Origin: Microbacterium sp. LCT-H2
GTDB lineage: Bacteria; Actinomycetota; Actinomycetes; Actinomycetales; Microbacteriaceae
Assembly: GCF_001866135.1 (NCBI RefSeq)
Contig: NZ_MODW01000008.1
Coordinates: 1-64,000, forward strand
Direction: 5' to 3'
DNA: 64,000 nt
Each line of letters begins with the position of its first letter. The stretch's first letter is position 1. The position numbers were made by a program, and so were the translations under genes. This document shows positions 42,861 through 52,533 of this stretch, piece after piece. The notes below the pieces were generated by a model. The model saw nothing but the letters and a program-made list of their open reading frames with translations. It did no database searches and was not told the DNA's origin.

Positions 42861-44693
42861 GTGGTCCAGTTTGAAGTCCCCGCGATCGTCCCCGCCGATC
42901 CCGACGCGAACGTCGCCGACCTGCTTGCGAAGCGCGTCGAGGCGACTCCCGACCGGGCGTTGTTCTCTGTCCCGCAGGGCGACGGATGGCGCGACATCTC
43001 CGCCGCCGATTTCGAGACCGCCGTGATCGCGCTCGCGAAGGGCTTCGCCGCCGCCGGCATCCAGCCCGGCGAGAAGGTGGGCTTCCTCGCCCGCACCACG
43101 TACGAGTGGAGCCTCGTCGACTTCGCTCTGTTCTACGCCGGCGCCGTGATGGTGCCGATCTACGAGACGAGCTCCCCGTCGCAGATCCAGTGGATCCTCG
43201 AGGACTCGGGCGCGATCGCGCTCCTCGTCGAGTCGCCGGAGCACTTCGCCCGCGTCGACGAGGTGCGCGGCGACCTGCCGCTGCTCCGGGAGGTCTGGCA
43301 GCTGCATCTGGGCGCCATCGACACGCTCACCGCGCAGGGGGCCTCGGTCTCCGACGACGAGATCCAGCGGCGCCGGAACCTCGCCGTCGGCTCGGACATC
43401 GCGACCCTCATCTACACCTCGGGCTCCACGGGACGACCCAAGGGCTGCGTGCTCACGCACAGCAACTTCGTCGAGCTCTCCCGCAACTCCGCGAAGGCCC
43501 TCGACGAAGTCGTGCAGACCCCCGGCTCCTCCACCCTGCTCTTCATCACCACGGCGCACGTCTTCGCCCGGTTCATCTCGATCCTCAACGTGCACGCGGG
43601 CGTCCGCACCGGGCACCAGCCGGACACCCGTCAGCTGCTGCCCGCGCTCGGGTCGTTCAAGCCGACCTACCTCCTGGCCGTCCCCCGCGTGTTCGAGAAG
43701 GTGTACAACTCCGCCGAGCAGAAGGCCGAGGCGGGCGGCAAGGGCAAGATCTTCCGGGCGGCCGCCGACGTGGCGATCGAGCACTCCCGGCTCCTCGAGG
43801 AGGGGAAGAAGATCCCGTTCGGGATGAAGCTCAAGTTCGCGCTGTTCAACAAGCTCGTGTACTCCAAGCTGCGCGAGGCGATGGGCGGGAACGTCGTCTA
43901 CGCCGTCTCCGGATCCGCGCCCCTCGGCGCCCGCCTCGGCCACTTCTTCCACAGCCTCGGCGTCGTGATCCTCGAGGGCTACGGCCTCACCGAGACGACG
44001 GCGCCCGCCACCGTCAACCTCGCGACCAAGTCGAAGATCGGCACCGTCGGTCCCGCCCTTCCCGGCGTCGGCCTGCGTCTCGCCGACGACGGCGAGATCG
44101 AGGTGCGCGGGATCAACGTCTTCAAGGAGTACTGGAACAACCCGGAGGCCACCGCCGAGGCGTTCAGCGATGGCGGCTGGTTCCACACCGGCGACATCGG
44201 CAGCTTCGATGCCGACGGCTTCCTCACCATCACCGGGCGCAAGAAGGAGATCATCGTCACGGCGGGCGGCAAGAACGTCGCTCCGGCCGCCCTCGAGGAC
44301 CCGATCCGCGCGAACCCGATCGTCGGGCAGGTCGTCGTCGTCGGCGACCAGCGTCCGTTCATCTCGGCCCTCGTCACCCTCGACCCGGAGATGCTGCCAA
44401 CCTGGCTCGCGAACAACGGCCTCGACGAGAAGATGACGTTGGCCGAGGCCTCGACCAACGCGCAGGTCCGCGCCGAGGTGCAGCGCGCCGTGGACGCGGC
44501 GAACGAGCGGGTATCGCGCGCGGAGTCCATCCGCAAGTTCACGATCCTCGACTCGGAGTGGACGGAGGCCTCGGGCCACCTCACCCCGAAGCTGTCGATC
44601 AAGCGGAACATCATCATGAACGACTTCGCCGACGAGATCTCCGCGATCTACGACGAGCCGGTCGCCACCACCAACGTCGCGATCGGCGGCTGA
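42861..44693 (+). CDS. Long-chain fatty-acid--CoA ligase (FadD15-like)
   Basis: The 610-residue ANL-family enzyme activates fatty acids through an acyl-adenylate. Motifs are the P-loop ATLIYTSGSTGRPKGCVLTH, YAVSGSAPLGARLGHFF, EGYGLTETTAPATVN (adenylate motif), GWFHTGDIGSFDADGFLTITGRKKEIIVTAGGKNVAP (hinge and catalytic region), and a late KLSIKRN Lys. It resembles mycobacterial FadD15 (Rv2187), which lies in the same neighbourhood. GTG start behind AAGGAGCTGCC. It could supply acyl-CoA for phospholipids or for the type III polyketide synthase at 57063; the latter is speculation. Confidence 0.95.
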   Translation: MVQFEVPAIVPADPDANVADLLAKRVEATPDRALFSVPQGDGWRDISAADFETAVIALAKGFAAAGIQPGEKVGFLARTTYEWSLVDFALFYAGAVMVPIYETSSPSQIQWILEDSGAIALLVESPEHFARVDEVRGDLPLLREVWQLHLGAIDTLTAQGASVSDDEIQRRRNLAVGSDIATLIYTSGSTGRPKGCVLTHSNFVELSRNSAKALDEVVQTPGSSTLLFITTAHVFARFISILNVHAGVRTGHQPDTRQLLPALGSFKPTYLLAVPRVFEKVYNSAEQKAEAGGKGKIFRAAADVAIEHSRLLEEGKKIPFGMKLKFALFNKLVYSKLREAMGGNVVYAVSGSAPLGARLGHFFHSLGVVILEGYGLTETTAPATVNLATKSKIGTVGPALPGVGLRLADDGEIEVRGINVFKEYWNNPEATAEAFSDGGWFHTGDIGSFDADGFLTITGRKKEIIVTAGGKNVAPAALEDPIRANPIVGQVVVVGDQRPFISALVTLDPEMLPTWLANNGLDEKMTLAEASTNAQVRAEVQRAVDAANERVSRAESIRKFTILDSEWTEASGHLTPKLSIKRNIIMNDFADEISAIYDEPVATTNVAIGG

Positions 44694-44722
44694 CACCCCT
44701 CGTCGACCCACCCCCTTCTGAC

Positions 44723-44762
44723 CGAACCGGCCCCTTGCGCGCGAGCGCAAGGGGCCGGTTCG
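44723..44762. terminator. Bidirectional terminator between acyl-CoA synthetase and def
   Basis: An 18-bp perfect stem (44723-44740 with 44745-44762) with a GCGA loop lies between convergent stops. It is nested in a second 13-bp inverted repeat (44705-44717 with 44768-44780). Confidence 0.88.
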
Positions 44763-44784
44763 TACGTAAGGGGGTGGGTCGGGT

Positions 44785-45276
44785 TTAGAACCAGGAGCTC
44801 TCGCGCACCTCGCGCATCGCGATCTTCCGGGTCTCGGGGTCGAGCCGGGAGAGGAAGAGCGTGCCGTCGAGGTGGTCGGTCTCATGCTGGAGGGCCTGCG
44901 CGAGCAAGCCGTCCCCCTCGAGCACCACCGGCCGCCCGTCGAGGTCGATCCCCTCGACGCGGGCCCAGGGGTGGCGCTGCGCATCGTGCCAGAGTCCCGG
45001 CACCGAGAGGCACCCCTCCCCCGTCGGCTCGGGCTCGCCGCGCACCTCCGTGAGCACGGGGTTGAGGACGTATCCGATCTCGCCGTCGACGTTGTAGCTG
45101 AAGGCGCGGAGCGCGACGCCGATCTGCGGGGCCGCCACGCCGGCACGACCGGGGAGCTCGACCGTCTCCAGGAGATCGGCGACCAGGGCGCGCACGCCGT
45201 CGTCGATCTCCTCGATGGGCGCGCAGACGGTCCGCAGGACGGGATCGCCGAAGATGCGGATCTCTCGGACCGTCAT
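44785..45276 (-). CDS. def: Peptide deformylase
   Basis: The 163-residue metalloenzyme removes the formyl group from nascent N-termini. All three motifs are present: GVAAPQIGV (motif 1, usually GLAAPQ), EGCLSVPG with metal Cys89, and QHETDHLDG with His131, Glu132 and His135. It is the second gene after the MinD-like ATPase, overlapping its stop by 1 bp (TGATG). A second deformylase elsewhere is common in actinobacteria. Confidence 0.96.
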   Translation of the reverse strand: MTVREIRIFGDPVLRTVCAPIEEIDDGVRALVADLLETVELPGRAGVAAPQIGVALRAFSYNVDGEIGYVLNPVLTEVRGEPEPTGEGCLSVPGLWHDAQRHPWARVEGIDLDGRPVVLEGDGLLAQALQHETDHLDGTLFLSRLDPETRKIAMREVRESSWF

Positions 45277-46760
45277 CAGGCGGCCTTCGCCCGGAGACCC
45301 TCGACGAGGAGCGCCGCGAGTTCCCGCGCCGCCTTCCGCGTCTCAGGGAGGAGGTTCGCGAAGACGATCGTCCCGCCCGCGGCGATCTGCGGGTCGTACG
45401 GCACACGCACGACACTGCGGGCCCGCGACGCGAAGTGCGCCTGGAGCTCCCCGAGACGCACGAGCGGCGTGCCGGGCGTGGACTGGTTGAGCACCACGAT
45501 CGCATCCCGCGCCTGCTGCGCGTGCCCGTTGGTCTCCAGCCACGTGAGCGTCTCGGAGGCCAGTCGCGCCTCGTCGACGCTGAGACCGGAGACGATGACG
45601 ATCTGGTCGGCGAGGTCGAGGGTGGCCGACATCACCGAATGGACGATTCCGGTGCCGGTGTCGGTGAGGACGAGCGAGTAGTAATGAGCGGCCACATCGG
45701 CGACGTCGCGATAGTCGTCGTCGCTGAAGGCCTCGGCGACGCGGGGATCGGCGTCCGACGCGAGCACATCGAGGCGCGTCGCATCCCGAGCGACGATGGC
45801 GGAGACATCGTGGTAGCCCCGCACGTCGTCCCGGATGCGGACGAGGTCGCGCACGGACTTGCCGTGCGCGGCGCGCTGCACCCGGTCGGCGAGAGTTCCC
45901 CGATCGGGGTTCGCGTCCACCGCGATGACCCGGTCCTCCCTCGCGTCCGCAAGGGCCATACCGAGGAGCGCGGTGACCGTGGTCTTGCCCACACCGCCCT
46001 TACGCGAGAGCACCGGCACGAAACGGGCCCCGCCGGCGAGCGGCGCGGCGATCCGCGCGGTGAGCTCCTTGCGCTCACGCGCACGTCGTCCATCACCGAG
46101 GTTCAGTCGGCGTCCGGACAACGTGTAGAGCAGATGGCTCCACCCGCCCTCGGGTTCCGGCTTTGCCACACGATGCGGGTCGAGGAGGCGATCGGTGGTG
46201 AGGAGGTCCGCGGATTCGCGGGCGGACTCCCCCAACTCGTCGAGGCGCTTCGCGGTGAGCGTCACATCGGTGCGCGGCGCCGGACGCGCGGGCGCGGAGG
46301 CGACGGGCTTGTCGTCGGATGCGGGCATCGTGGTCTCCTTCTGCACGGGTGGCTGCGGAGCGCGCACCGGCTTCGCCGCCGGGATCTCCGTACGGTCGGC
46401 ACCGGCCTTGGCGAGGAAGAGAGCCGCAGCCTCCTCCTCGGCGACCCGATCCGGTGCGGCATCCGCCGTCGGCGCGGGCTCCTCCACCACGACCGCATCG
46501 ATCACGTCATCGAGGCGCGGCGGATCCAGGACAGGCTTGGGCGCAGCGGGGAGCGTGAGGTCATCGACGACGAGATCGATGCCGACCTCTCCCACCACCA
46601 CACCGTCGTCGGCGAGATCGTCGTCCTCCTCCGCCGGCAGGGTCACCCGCACCTGCGCGGTCCCGCCGAGGATGCCGATGCCGGCGGTGTCGACGGACGC
46701 AGCGTCGTCGAGCACCCCCAGCGGACTGTCCTCGGGATCGGCGTTGTTCTTCGCGGTCAC
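45276..46760 (-). CDS. MinD/ParA-like ATPase with long acidic N-terminus
   Basis: The 494-residue protein has a disordered, acidic and Pro/Ala-rich N-terminal half (about 1-215) and a deviant-Walker ATPase domain (about 230-480). The domain has [53 protein letters not shown] and [24 protein letters not shown]. The layout resembles EspI-type or SCO-type MinD proteins that accompany type VII secretion, but no secretion genes are nearby. Start GTG 46760 with GGAG upstream. It is co-transcribed with def. Its cargo or partner is unknown. Confidence 0.85.
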   Translation of the reverse strand: MTAKNNADPEDSPLGVLDDAASVDTAGIGILGGTAQVRVTLPAEEDDDLADDGVVVGEVGIDLVVDDLTLPAAPKPVLDPPRLDDVIDAVVVEEPAPTADAAPDRVAEEEAAALFLAKAGADRTEIPAAKPVRAPQPPVQKETTMPASDDKPVASAPARPAPRTDVTLTAKRLDELGESARESADLLTTDRLLDPHRVAKPEPEGGWSHLLYTLSGRRLNLGDGRRARERKELTARIAAPLAGGARFVPVLSRKGGVGKTTVTALLGMALADAREDRVIAVDANPDRGTLADRVQRAAHGKSVRDLVRIRDDVRGYHDVSAIVARDATRLDVLASDADPRVAEAFSDDDYRDVADVAAHYYSLVLTDTGTGIVHSVMSATLDLADQIVIVSGLSVDEARLASETLTWLETNGHAQQARDAIVVLNQSTPGTPLVRLGELQAHFASRARSVVRVPYDPQIAAGGTIVFANLLPETRKAARELAALLVEGLRAKAA

Positions 46761-46824
46761 GTGTCACTCCAACCTGTGCGGGCCTCGGGATGCGCCCAGG
46801 GTGCGCGGCCTCGCCCGGACAAGA

Positions 46825-49800
46825 TTAGTGCGCCGGTCGGATCACGACCAAAAGATCACCCGCGTCCACCTGCTGGGTCTCGGCGATGGCGTGCCGCTCG
46901 ACGACCCCGTCCACGGGGGCCGTGATGGCAGCCTCCATCTTCATCGCCTCGATCGACGCGACCGGCTCACCGGCCCGCACCGTCGCCCCCACCTCGGCCT
47001 TGAGGGTGACCACTCCGGAGAACGGCGCCGCCACCTGGCCGGGGACGGACGTGTCCGCCTTCTCCACCTCGTGTGCATCCACGGCGATGGAGCGATCCCG
47101 CACGAACACGGGCCGGAGTTGACCGTTCAGGGTCGTCATCACGGTCCGCATGCCCTTGTCGTCCGCCTCGCCGATGGCTTCGAGCCCCACGTACAGCTGC
47201 ACCCCACGATCGATCTCGATGAGGTGCTCCTGGCCGGGGACCAGCCCGTAGAGATAGTCGCTGGTGTCGAGCACGGAGAGATCGCCGTACTGCTCGCGCC
47301 GCTCCGCGAACTCGGCCGTGGGCGCGGGGAACAGCAGCGTGTTCAGGCGGGAGCGCCGCTGCGCGCTCGTCCCGGCCAGCTCCGCCTCGTCCTGGTCCGT
47401 CAGCGCCGTGAGGCCGGTTCGCACGGAACGGCCGGCGAGCACCTTGGAGCGGAAGGGCTCGGGCCAGCCACCGGGGAGGTCGCCGAGCTCGCCCGCCATG
47501 AACCCGACCACGGAGTCCGGCACGTCGTACTTCCCGGGGTTCGCCTCGAAGTCCGCGGGATCGGCGTTCACCGCGGCGAGGTGCAGAGCGAGGTCGCCCA
47601 CGACCTTCGACGACGGGGTGACCTTCGGCACGCGTCCGAGGATGCGGTCCGCGGCGGCGTACATGTCCTCGATGAGTTCGAAGTCGTCGGCGAGGCCGAG
47701 AGCCTTGGCCTGCTGCCGGAGGTTCGACAGCTGACCGCCGGGGATCTCGTGGTGGTACACGCGTCCGGTGGGCCCCGGAAGCCCCGACTCGAACGGTGCG
47801 TATTGGCGACGCACCGCCTCCCAGTAGGGCTCAAGGTCCGAGACGGCCGCGAGCGAGATCCCGCTGTCCCGCTCCGTGTGGGCGAGGGCGGCGACGAGAG
47901 ACGACAGGGACGGCTGACTGGTCGTGCCGGACAGCGGGGCCGACGCAGCGTCCACCGCATCGACGCCGGCGGCGCTGGCCGCGAGCAGGGTGGCGAGCTG
48001 TCCGCCCGGAGTGTCGTGGGTGTGCAGATGCACGGGCAGGTCGAAGCGCTCCCGGAGCGCCGTGACGAGCTTCGCGGCCGCGGCGGGGCGGAGCAGGCCC
48101 GCCATGTCCTTGATCGCGAGGATGTGCGCGCCGGCGGCGACGATCTGATCCGCGAGCCCGAGGTAGTAGTCGAGCGTGTAGAGCTGCTCCGCCGGATCCA
48201 GCAGATCGCCGGTGTAGCAGAGCGCGACCTCCGCGACCGCGGTCCCCGTGGCGCGGACCGCCTCGATCGCCGGGCGCATCTGTTCCACGTCGTTGAGCGC
48301 GTCGAAGATGCGGAAGATGTCGACGCCGCTCGCCGCCGCCTCCGCGACGAAAGCCTCGGTCACCGCCGTCGGGTACGGCGTGTAGCCGACCGTGTTCCGA
48401 CCGCGGAGGAGCATCTGGATGGCGACGTTCGGGAGGGCCGCCCGCAGCTTGTCCAGTCGCTCCCACGGGTCCTCTCCCAGGAAGCGGAGCGCGACGTCGT
48501 ACGTGGCTCCTCCCCAGGCCTCGACAGAGAGCAGCTCCGGTGTGAGCCGGGCGAGGTACGGAGCGGCGGCGACGAGGTCCTTCGTGCGGACCCGGGTCGC
48601 GAGCAGCGACTGGTGCGCGTCGCGGAAGGTCGTGTCGGTGATCGCGAGGGCGCTCTGCGCACGCAGGCCGCGAGCGAACTCCTCGGGACCGACCTCGAGC
48701 AGCCGCTGCCGGGATCCGGGCGCCGGTTCGACCGCCAGGTCGATGGGAGGCAGCTTGGTCGCGGGGTCGATGACGCCGGGATGCGCGCCGTGCGGCTTGT
48801 TCACCGTGACGTCGACGAGCCAGTTGAGGATCTTGGTACCGCGGTCCTTCGAGGCGCGTCCGCGGAGCAGTTCCGGCCGCTCGTCGATGAAGGACGTGCT
48901 GACGTCGCCCCGGATGAACGCCTCGTCGTCGAGCAGAGCCTGGAGGAAGGGGATGTTCGTGGAGACACCGCGGATGCGGAACTCGGCGAGGGCACGGCGC
49001 GCACGGGCGACGGCGGCCGGGAAATCGCGGCCGCGGCAGGTCAGCTTCGCCAGCATCGAGTCGAAGTGCGGGCTGATCTGGGCACCCTGGTGAACGGTGC
49101 CGCCATCGAGACGGATCCCCGCTCCGCCGGGCGAGCGGTAGGTGGTGATCTTCCCGGTGTCGGGTCGGAAGCCCTGCGTCGGGTCCTCCGTGGTGATGCG
49201 GCATTGCAGTGCGGCGCCGCGCAGGTGCAGGCTCTCCTGCTGCAGTCCGAGCTCGGCGAGGGTCTGCCCCGCGGCGATGCGCATCTGGCTCTGCACGAGG
49301 TCGACGTCGGTCACCTCCTCGGTGACCGTGTGCTCGACCTGGATGCGCGGGTTCATCTCGATGAACACGACCTCGCCGGCGCGGTCCCCCGCCGTCTCCA
49401 GGAGGAACTCGACGGTCCCCGCGTTCTCGTAGCCGATGGAGCGGGCGAAAGCCACGGCGTAGCCGTGCAGGGCCTGGCGCACGTCGTCATCGAGGTTGGG
49501 GGCGGGAGCGATCTCGACGACCTTCTGATGCCGCCGCTGGACGGAGCAGTCGCGCTCGAACAGGTGCACCGTCTCACCGGTCTTGTCCGCGAGGATCTGC
49601 ACCTCGATGTGCCGCGGCCGCACGACGGCCTGCTCGAGGAACATCCGGGGGTCGCCGAAGGCGCTGCCGGCTTCCCGCATGGCCTCGGCGAGGGCCGGTC
49701 CGAGATCGCCGAGCGTCTCGACGCGCCGCATGCCGCGGCCTCCTCCTCCGGCGACCGCCTTGGCGAAGAGGGGGAACCCGATCTCCTCCGCCTGGGCTAC

Positions 49801-50232
49801 GAGCGCATCGACGTCGTCCGAAGCCTCGGTGGACCGGAGCACGGGGACGCCCGCCTCGACGGCGTGACGCTTCGCCTCGACCTTGTTGCCGGCCATCTCG
49901 AGGACCTTCGCCGGCGGCCCGATGAAGACGATGCCGTTCGCCGCGGCCTTCTCCGCCAGTTCCGGATTCTCCGAGAGGAAGCCGTATCCGGGGTAGATGG
50001 CGTCGGCGCCGGCCTCGGTGGCCACGCGGATGATCTCGTCGACATCCAGGTAGGCGCGGACCGGGTGCCCGCGCTCGCCGATCTCGTACGCCTCGTCGGC
50101 CTTGAGCCTGTGGACCGAGCCGCGGTCCTCGTGCGGGAAGACGGCGACGGTGCGCGCCCCCACCTCGACCGCTGCCCGGAATGCCCGGATCGCGATCTCG
50201 CCACGATTCGCCACAAGGATCTTCTGGAACAT
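46825..50232 (-). CDS. pyc: Pyruvate carboxylase
   Basis: The 1135-residue single-chain biotin enzyme replenishes oxaloacetate from pyruvate and bicarbonate. The biotin carboxylase domain (about 1-450) has FQKILVANRGEIAIRAFRAA, KAVAGGGGRGMRRVE, EMNPRIQVEHTVTEEVT. The carboxyltransferase barrel (about 530-800) has DTTFRDAHQSLLATRVRT, EAWGGATYDVALRFLGEDPWERL and the metal HLHTHDTPGG. The C-terminal biotinyl domain has the lysine in SIEAMKMEAAIT. The ATG at 50232 follows an AGAGGTG ribosome site and gives the standard N-terminus. It is transcribed divergently from the orphan ParA. Confidence 0.98.
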   Translation of the reverse strand: MFQKILVANRGEIAIRAFRAAVEVGARTVAVFPHEDRGSVHRLKADEAYEIGERGHPVRAYLDVDEIIRVATEAGADAIYPGYGFLSENPELAEKAAANGIVFIGPPAKVLEMAGNKVEAKRHAVEAGVPVLRSTEASDDVDALVAQAEEIGFPLFAKAVAGGGGRGMRRVETLGDLGPALAEAMREAGSAFGDPRMFLEQAVVRPRHIEVQILADKTGETVHLFERDCSVQRRHQKVVEIAPAPNLDDDVRQALHGYAVAFARSIGYENAGTVEFLLETAGDRAGEVVFIEMNPRIQVEHTVTEEVTDVDLVQSQMRIAAGQTLAELGLQQESLHLRGAALQCRITTEDPTQGFRPDTGKITTYRSPGGAGIRLDGGTVHQGAQISPHFDSMLAKLTCRGRDFPAAVARARRALAEFRIRGVSTNIPFLQALLDDEAFIRGDVSTSFIDERPELLRGRASKDRGTKILNWLVDVTVNKPHGAHPGVIDPATKLPPIDLAVEPAPGSRQRLLEVGPEEFARGLRAQSALAITDTTFRDAHQSLLATRVRTKDLVAAAPYLARLTPELLSVEAWGGATYDVALRFLGEDPWERLDKLRAALPNVAIQMLLRGRNTVGYTPYPTAVTEAFVAEAAASGVDIFRIFDALNDVEQMRPAIEAVRATGTAVAEVALCYTGDLLDPAEQLYTLDYYLGLADQIVAAGAHILAIKDMAGLLRPAAAAKLVTALRERFDLPVHLHTHDTPGGQLATLLAASAAGVDAVDAASAPLSGTTSQPSLSSLVAALAHTERDSGISLAAVSDLEPYWEAVRRQYAPFESGLPGPTGRVYHHEIPGGQLSNLRQQAKALGLADDFELIEDMYAAADRILGRVPKVTPSSKVVGDLALHLAAVNADPADFEANPGKYDVPDSVVGFMAGELGDLPGGWPEPFRSKVLAGRSVRTGLTALTDQDEAELAGTSAQRRSRLNTLLFPAPTAEFAERREQYGDLSVLDTSDYLYGLVPGQEHLIEIDRGVQLYVGLEAIGEADDKGMRTVMTTLNGQLRPVFVRDRSIAVDAHEVEKADTSVPGQVAAPFSGVVTLKAEVGATVRAGEPVASIEAMKMEAAITAPVDGVVERHAIAETQQVDAGDLLVVIRPAH

Positions 50233-50311
50233 GCACACCTCTGAGAGCTCGATGCACGGCCGAGGCACGCACATGGGGCGGGGCTGAGTGTTCCCCCAGC
50301 CTAGGGGAAGG

Positions 50312-50317
50312 TAACGT
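50312..50317 (+). promoter_or_regulatory. -10 hexamer upstream of the ParA gene
   Basis: TAACGT lies 7 nt before GTG 50325 and fits a leaderless start. A competing GTG at 50316 overlaps this hexamer and has AGGGGAAGG upstream. Confidence 0.4.
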
Positions 50318-50324
50318 GGTCTCC

Positions 50325-51137
50325 GTGCACGTACTCAGCGTCAGCTCTCTCAAGGGGGGCGTCGGCAAGACGACCGTGACACTCGGGCTGGCCTCCGCGG
50401 CTTTCGCCCGGGGTGTCCGGACGCTCGTCGTCGACCTCGACCCGCAGTCCGACGTCTCCACCGGGATGGACATCCAGGTCGCGGGACGACTCAACATCGC
50501 CGATGTGCTGGCGAACCCGAAGGAGAAGACCGTCCGTCAGGCGATCACCTCCAGCGGCTGGGCCAAGGTCCACCCCGGCACGATCGACGTGCTGATCGGC
50601 AGTCCGTCCGCCATCAACTTCGACGGCCCGCACCCGAGCGTCCGCGATGTGTGGAAGCTCGAGGAGGCGCTCGCTGCGGTCGAGGCGGACTACGACCTCG
50701 TGCTCATCGACTGCGCGCCCTCGCTGAACGCCCTCACCCGTACCGCGTGGGCGGCGAGCGACCGCGTCATGGTCGTCACTGAGCCCGGACTCTTCTCCGT
50801 GGCGGCAGCGGACCGTGCCCTGCGTGCGATCGAGGAGATCCGCCGCGGCCTCTCCCCGCGCCTCCAGCCGCTGGGCATCGTCGTCAACCGCGTGCGCCCG
50901 CAGTCGATCGAGCATCAGTTCCGCATCAAGGAGCTGCGGGACATGTTCGGCCCCCTCGTCCTCTCGCCGCAGCTGCCGGAGCGCACCTCCCTCCAGCAGG
51001 CGCAGGGCGCCGCGAAGCCGCTGCACATCTGGCCCGGCGACTCGGCGCAGGAACTCGCCGCAGACTTCGACCAACTCCTCGACCGCATCATCCGCACGGG
51101 TCGGATCCCCGTCCCGGAGACCGGGCCGCAGAGCTGA
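50325..51137 (+). CDS. ParA/Soj family ATPase (orphan)
   Basis: The 270-residue protein has the ParA deviant Walker A motif [21 protein letters not shown], the TLVVDLDPQSDVSTGMDI strand, Walker B YDLVLIDCAPSLNALTRTAW and VVNRVRPQSIEHQFRIKEL. No parB and no parS-like repeat cluster is visible, so it is not the main chromosome-segregation locus. It may position another cargo at the nucleoid or pole. I prefer GTG 50325 (product starts VHVLSVSSLKGG) over GTG 50316 because relatives start at that residue. It is monocistronic, ending at a bidirectional terminator. Confidence 0.9.
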   Translation: MHVLSVSSLKGGVGKTTVTLGLASAAFARGVRTLVVDLDPQSDVSTGMDIQVAGRLNIADVLANPKEKTVRQAITSSGWAKVHPGTIDVLIGSPSAINFDGPHPSVRDVWKLEEALAAVEADYDLVLIDCAPSLNALTRTAWAASDRVMVVTEPGLFSVAAADRALRAIEEIRRGLSPRLQPLGIVVNRVRPQSIEHQFRIKELRDMFGPLVLSPQLPERTSLQQAQGAAKPLHIWPGDSAQELAADFDQLLDRIIRTGRIPVPETGPQS

Positions 51138-51153
51138 GACCCCGGAACGACGA

Positions 51154-51182
51154 AACGGCCATCCTCTTCGAGGGTGGCCGTT
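51154..51182. terminator. Bidirectional terminator between ParA and MerR genes
   Basis: A 13-bp stem with one G-U pair (51154-51166 with 51170-51182) and a TTC loop, flanked by A and T residues, lies between convergent stops. Confidence 0.8.
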
Positions 51183-51201
51183 CTTCGTGGAGCGGGGGCC
51201 G

Positions 51202-51747
51202 TCAGGCGGAGCGCTTGGCGCGACGGGCGGAGAGCTCGTCGACGGGGTCGGGAGCGGAGGCGTCGAAGGCGACGAGCGTCGACTCCACCTCACGCAGGAC
51301 CTTGCCGACCGCGATACCGAAGACACCCTGACCGCGGCTGACCAGGTCGATCACCTCGTCGTTCGACGTGCAGAGGTAGACCGACGCCCCGTCGCTCATG
51401 AGGGTCGTCCCTGCGAGGTCGCGGATACCGGCGCGGCGGAGCTCGTCCACCGCGGTGCGGATCTGCTGCAGGGAGATCCCGGTGTCGAGGAGGCTCTTCA
51501 CGAGCTTCAGGACGAGGATGTCGCGGAAGCCGTAGAGGCGCTGGGAACCGGAGCCGTTCGCACCGCGCACCGTGGGCTCGACGAGCTCGGTGCGTGCCCA
51601 GTAGTCGAGCTGACGGTAGGTGATACCGGCCGCGCGGGCCGCCACGGCACCGCGATAGCCGACCTCATCGTCCATCGCGGGCAGACCGTCGGTGAAGAGG
51701 AGTTCGGTCACGAACCGCGGGTCGCCTGCGAGCTCATCCGCATTCAT
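51202..51747 (-). CDS. MerR family regulator (Rv1830-like)
   Basis: The 181-residue protein has the MerR winged helix at about residues 28-95 (YRGAVAARAAGITYRQLDYWARTELVEPTV, then RLYGFRDILVLKLVKSLLDTGISLQQIRTAV). The C-terminal part lacks the metal-binding cysteines of classical MerR proteins (one Cys in VYLCTSNDEV). It matches the second MerR gene of the actinobacterial garA-Rv1828-Rv1829-Rv1830 cluster; here the nuclease gene Rv1829 is missing between the two. Target genes are unknown. 99 bp separate it from the upstream ftsR. Confidence 0.85.
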   Translation of the reverse strand: MNADELAGDPRFVTELLFTDGLPAMDDEVGYRGAVAARAAGITYRQLDYWARTELVEPTVRGANGSGSQRLYGFRDILVLKLVKSLLDTGISLQQIRTAVDELRRAGIRDLAGTTLMSDGASVYLCTSNDEVIDLVSRGQGVFGIAVGKVLREVESTLVAFDASAPDPVDELSARRAKRSA

Positions 51748-51846
51748 CTGAAATCCTCCCTGGAACGGTTATCTCCACGGTAGAGCAGGGTCCCGGCACC
51801 GGCAACGACATCCGTGCGACGCCGAAGGTGTGTCGCAATCAGTTCG

Positions 51847-52533
51847 TTACGAAAGGATCCGCGTGAGTGCGTCCTTCACGAACAAGGTCCGGACGTCGTC
51901 GATCCGTGTGGCCAGTTCCGGCGCGAGTTCGTTGGCGCGCGCTCGCGAGGCGGCATCGGTCCGGCGCAGCAACGTGGAGAGCGCCGACTCGATGAGCGAC
52001 ACCTCACGCTCCGCTCCCTGTCGCAGGGAGCGGAGATGACGCGGCTCGATGCCGTGCCGGTCGAGGGCGACAAGCCCACGGAGCAGCGCGACGGTGGAGT
52101 CCGAGTAGGTCTCCTGCGCGGTGATGACCCCGGTGCTGATGGCGTCGTTGAGCAGCTGGGGACCCGCGCCGGCTGCAGCCAGCAACTCCTCACGGCGATA
52201 ACGGCGCGGGGCCGGGGCGATCGAGGGCGGCGGCGTGAGGGCCGCCGTCTCCCCCGAGGCCTCCGCCTCGTCGAGCTGCTCACGGATGACGCTGAGCGGA
52301 AGGTAGTGATCCCGCTGCAGCGTCAGTCCCAGACGGAGCCGCTCGATATCGGCGGAGGAGAACTTCCGGTAGCCGGACTCGGTGCGGGAGGGCCGGACGA
52401 TGCCCTGCACCTCGAGAAACCGCAGCTTGCTGGAGGTCAGGTCGGGGAACTCCGGAGTGAGGCGTGCGAGCACCTGACCGATACTCAGCAGGCCCGCGGA
52501 CGCCGAGCGTTCGCGGGCGGGAGTTGCCGCCAT
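51847..52533 (-). CDS. ftsR: MerR family regulator, FtsR-like
   Basis: The 228-residue protein has an N-terminal MerR-type winged helix (LSIGQVLARLTPEFPDLTSSKLRFLEVQGIVRPSRTESGYRKFSSADIERLRLGLTLQRDHYLPLSVIREQLDE). A longer all-helical C-terminal region follows. In Corynebacterium the gene next to odhI encodes FtsR, which activates ftsZ, and this gene occupies that position behind the FHA gene. The name is by synteny and resemblance, so moderate confidence. Its start codon overlaps the FHA gene stop by 1 bp (TGATG), so the two are coupled. Confidence 0.82.
   Translation of the reverse strand: MAATPARERSASAGLLSIGQVLARLTPEFPDLTSSKLRFLEVQGIVRPSRTESGYRKFSSADIERLRLGLTLQRDHYLPLSVIREQLDEAEASGETAALTPPPSIAPAPRRYRREELLAAAGAGPQLLNDAISTGVITAQETYSDSTVALLRGLVALDRHGIEPRHLRSLRQGAEREVSLIESALSTLLRRTDAASRARANELAPELATRIDDVRTLFVKDALTRILS

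Noticed and set aside
46195..50244. Plus-strand frame of about 1350 codons opposite pyruvate carboxylase
   Set aside because: It mirrors the conserved carboxylase frame and has no recognisable domain; the pyc gene on the minus strand explains the coding bias.
50325..51137. Plasmid or chromosomal partition locus
   Set aside because: The ParA gene stands alone: no parB, no parS-like inverted repeats and no replication initiator are near it.
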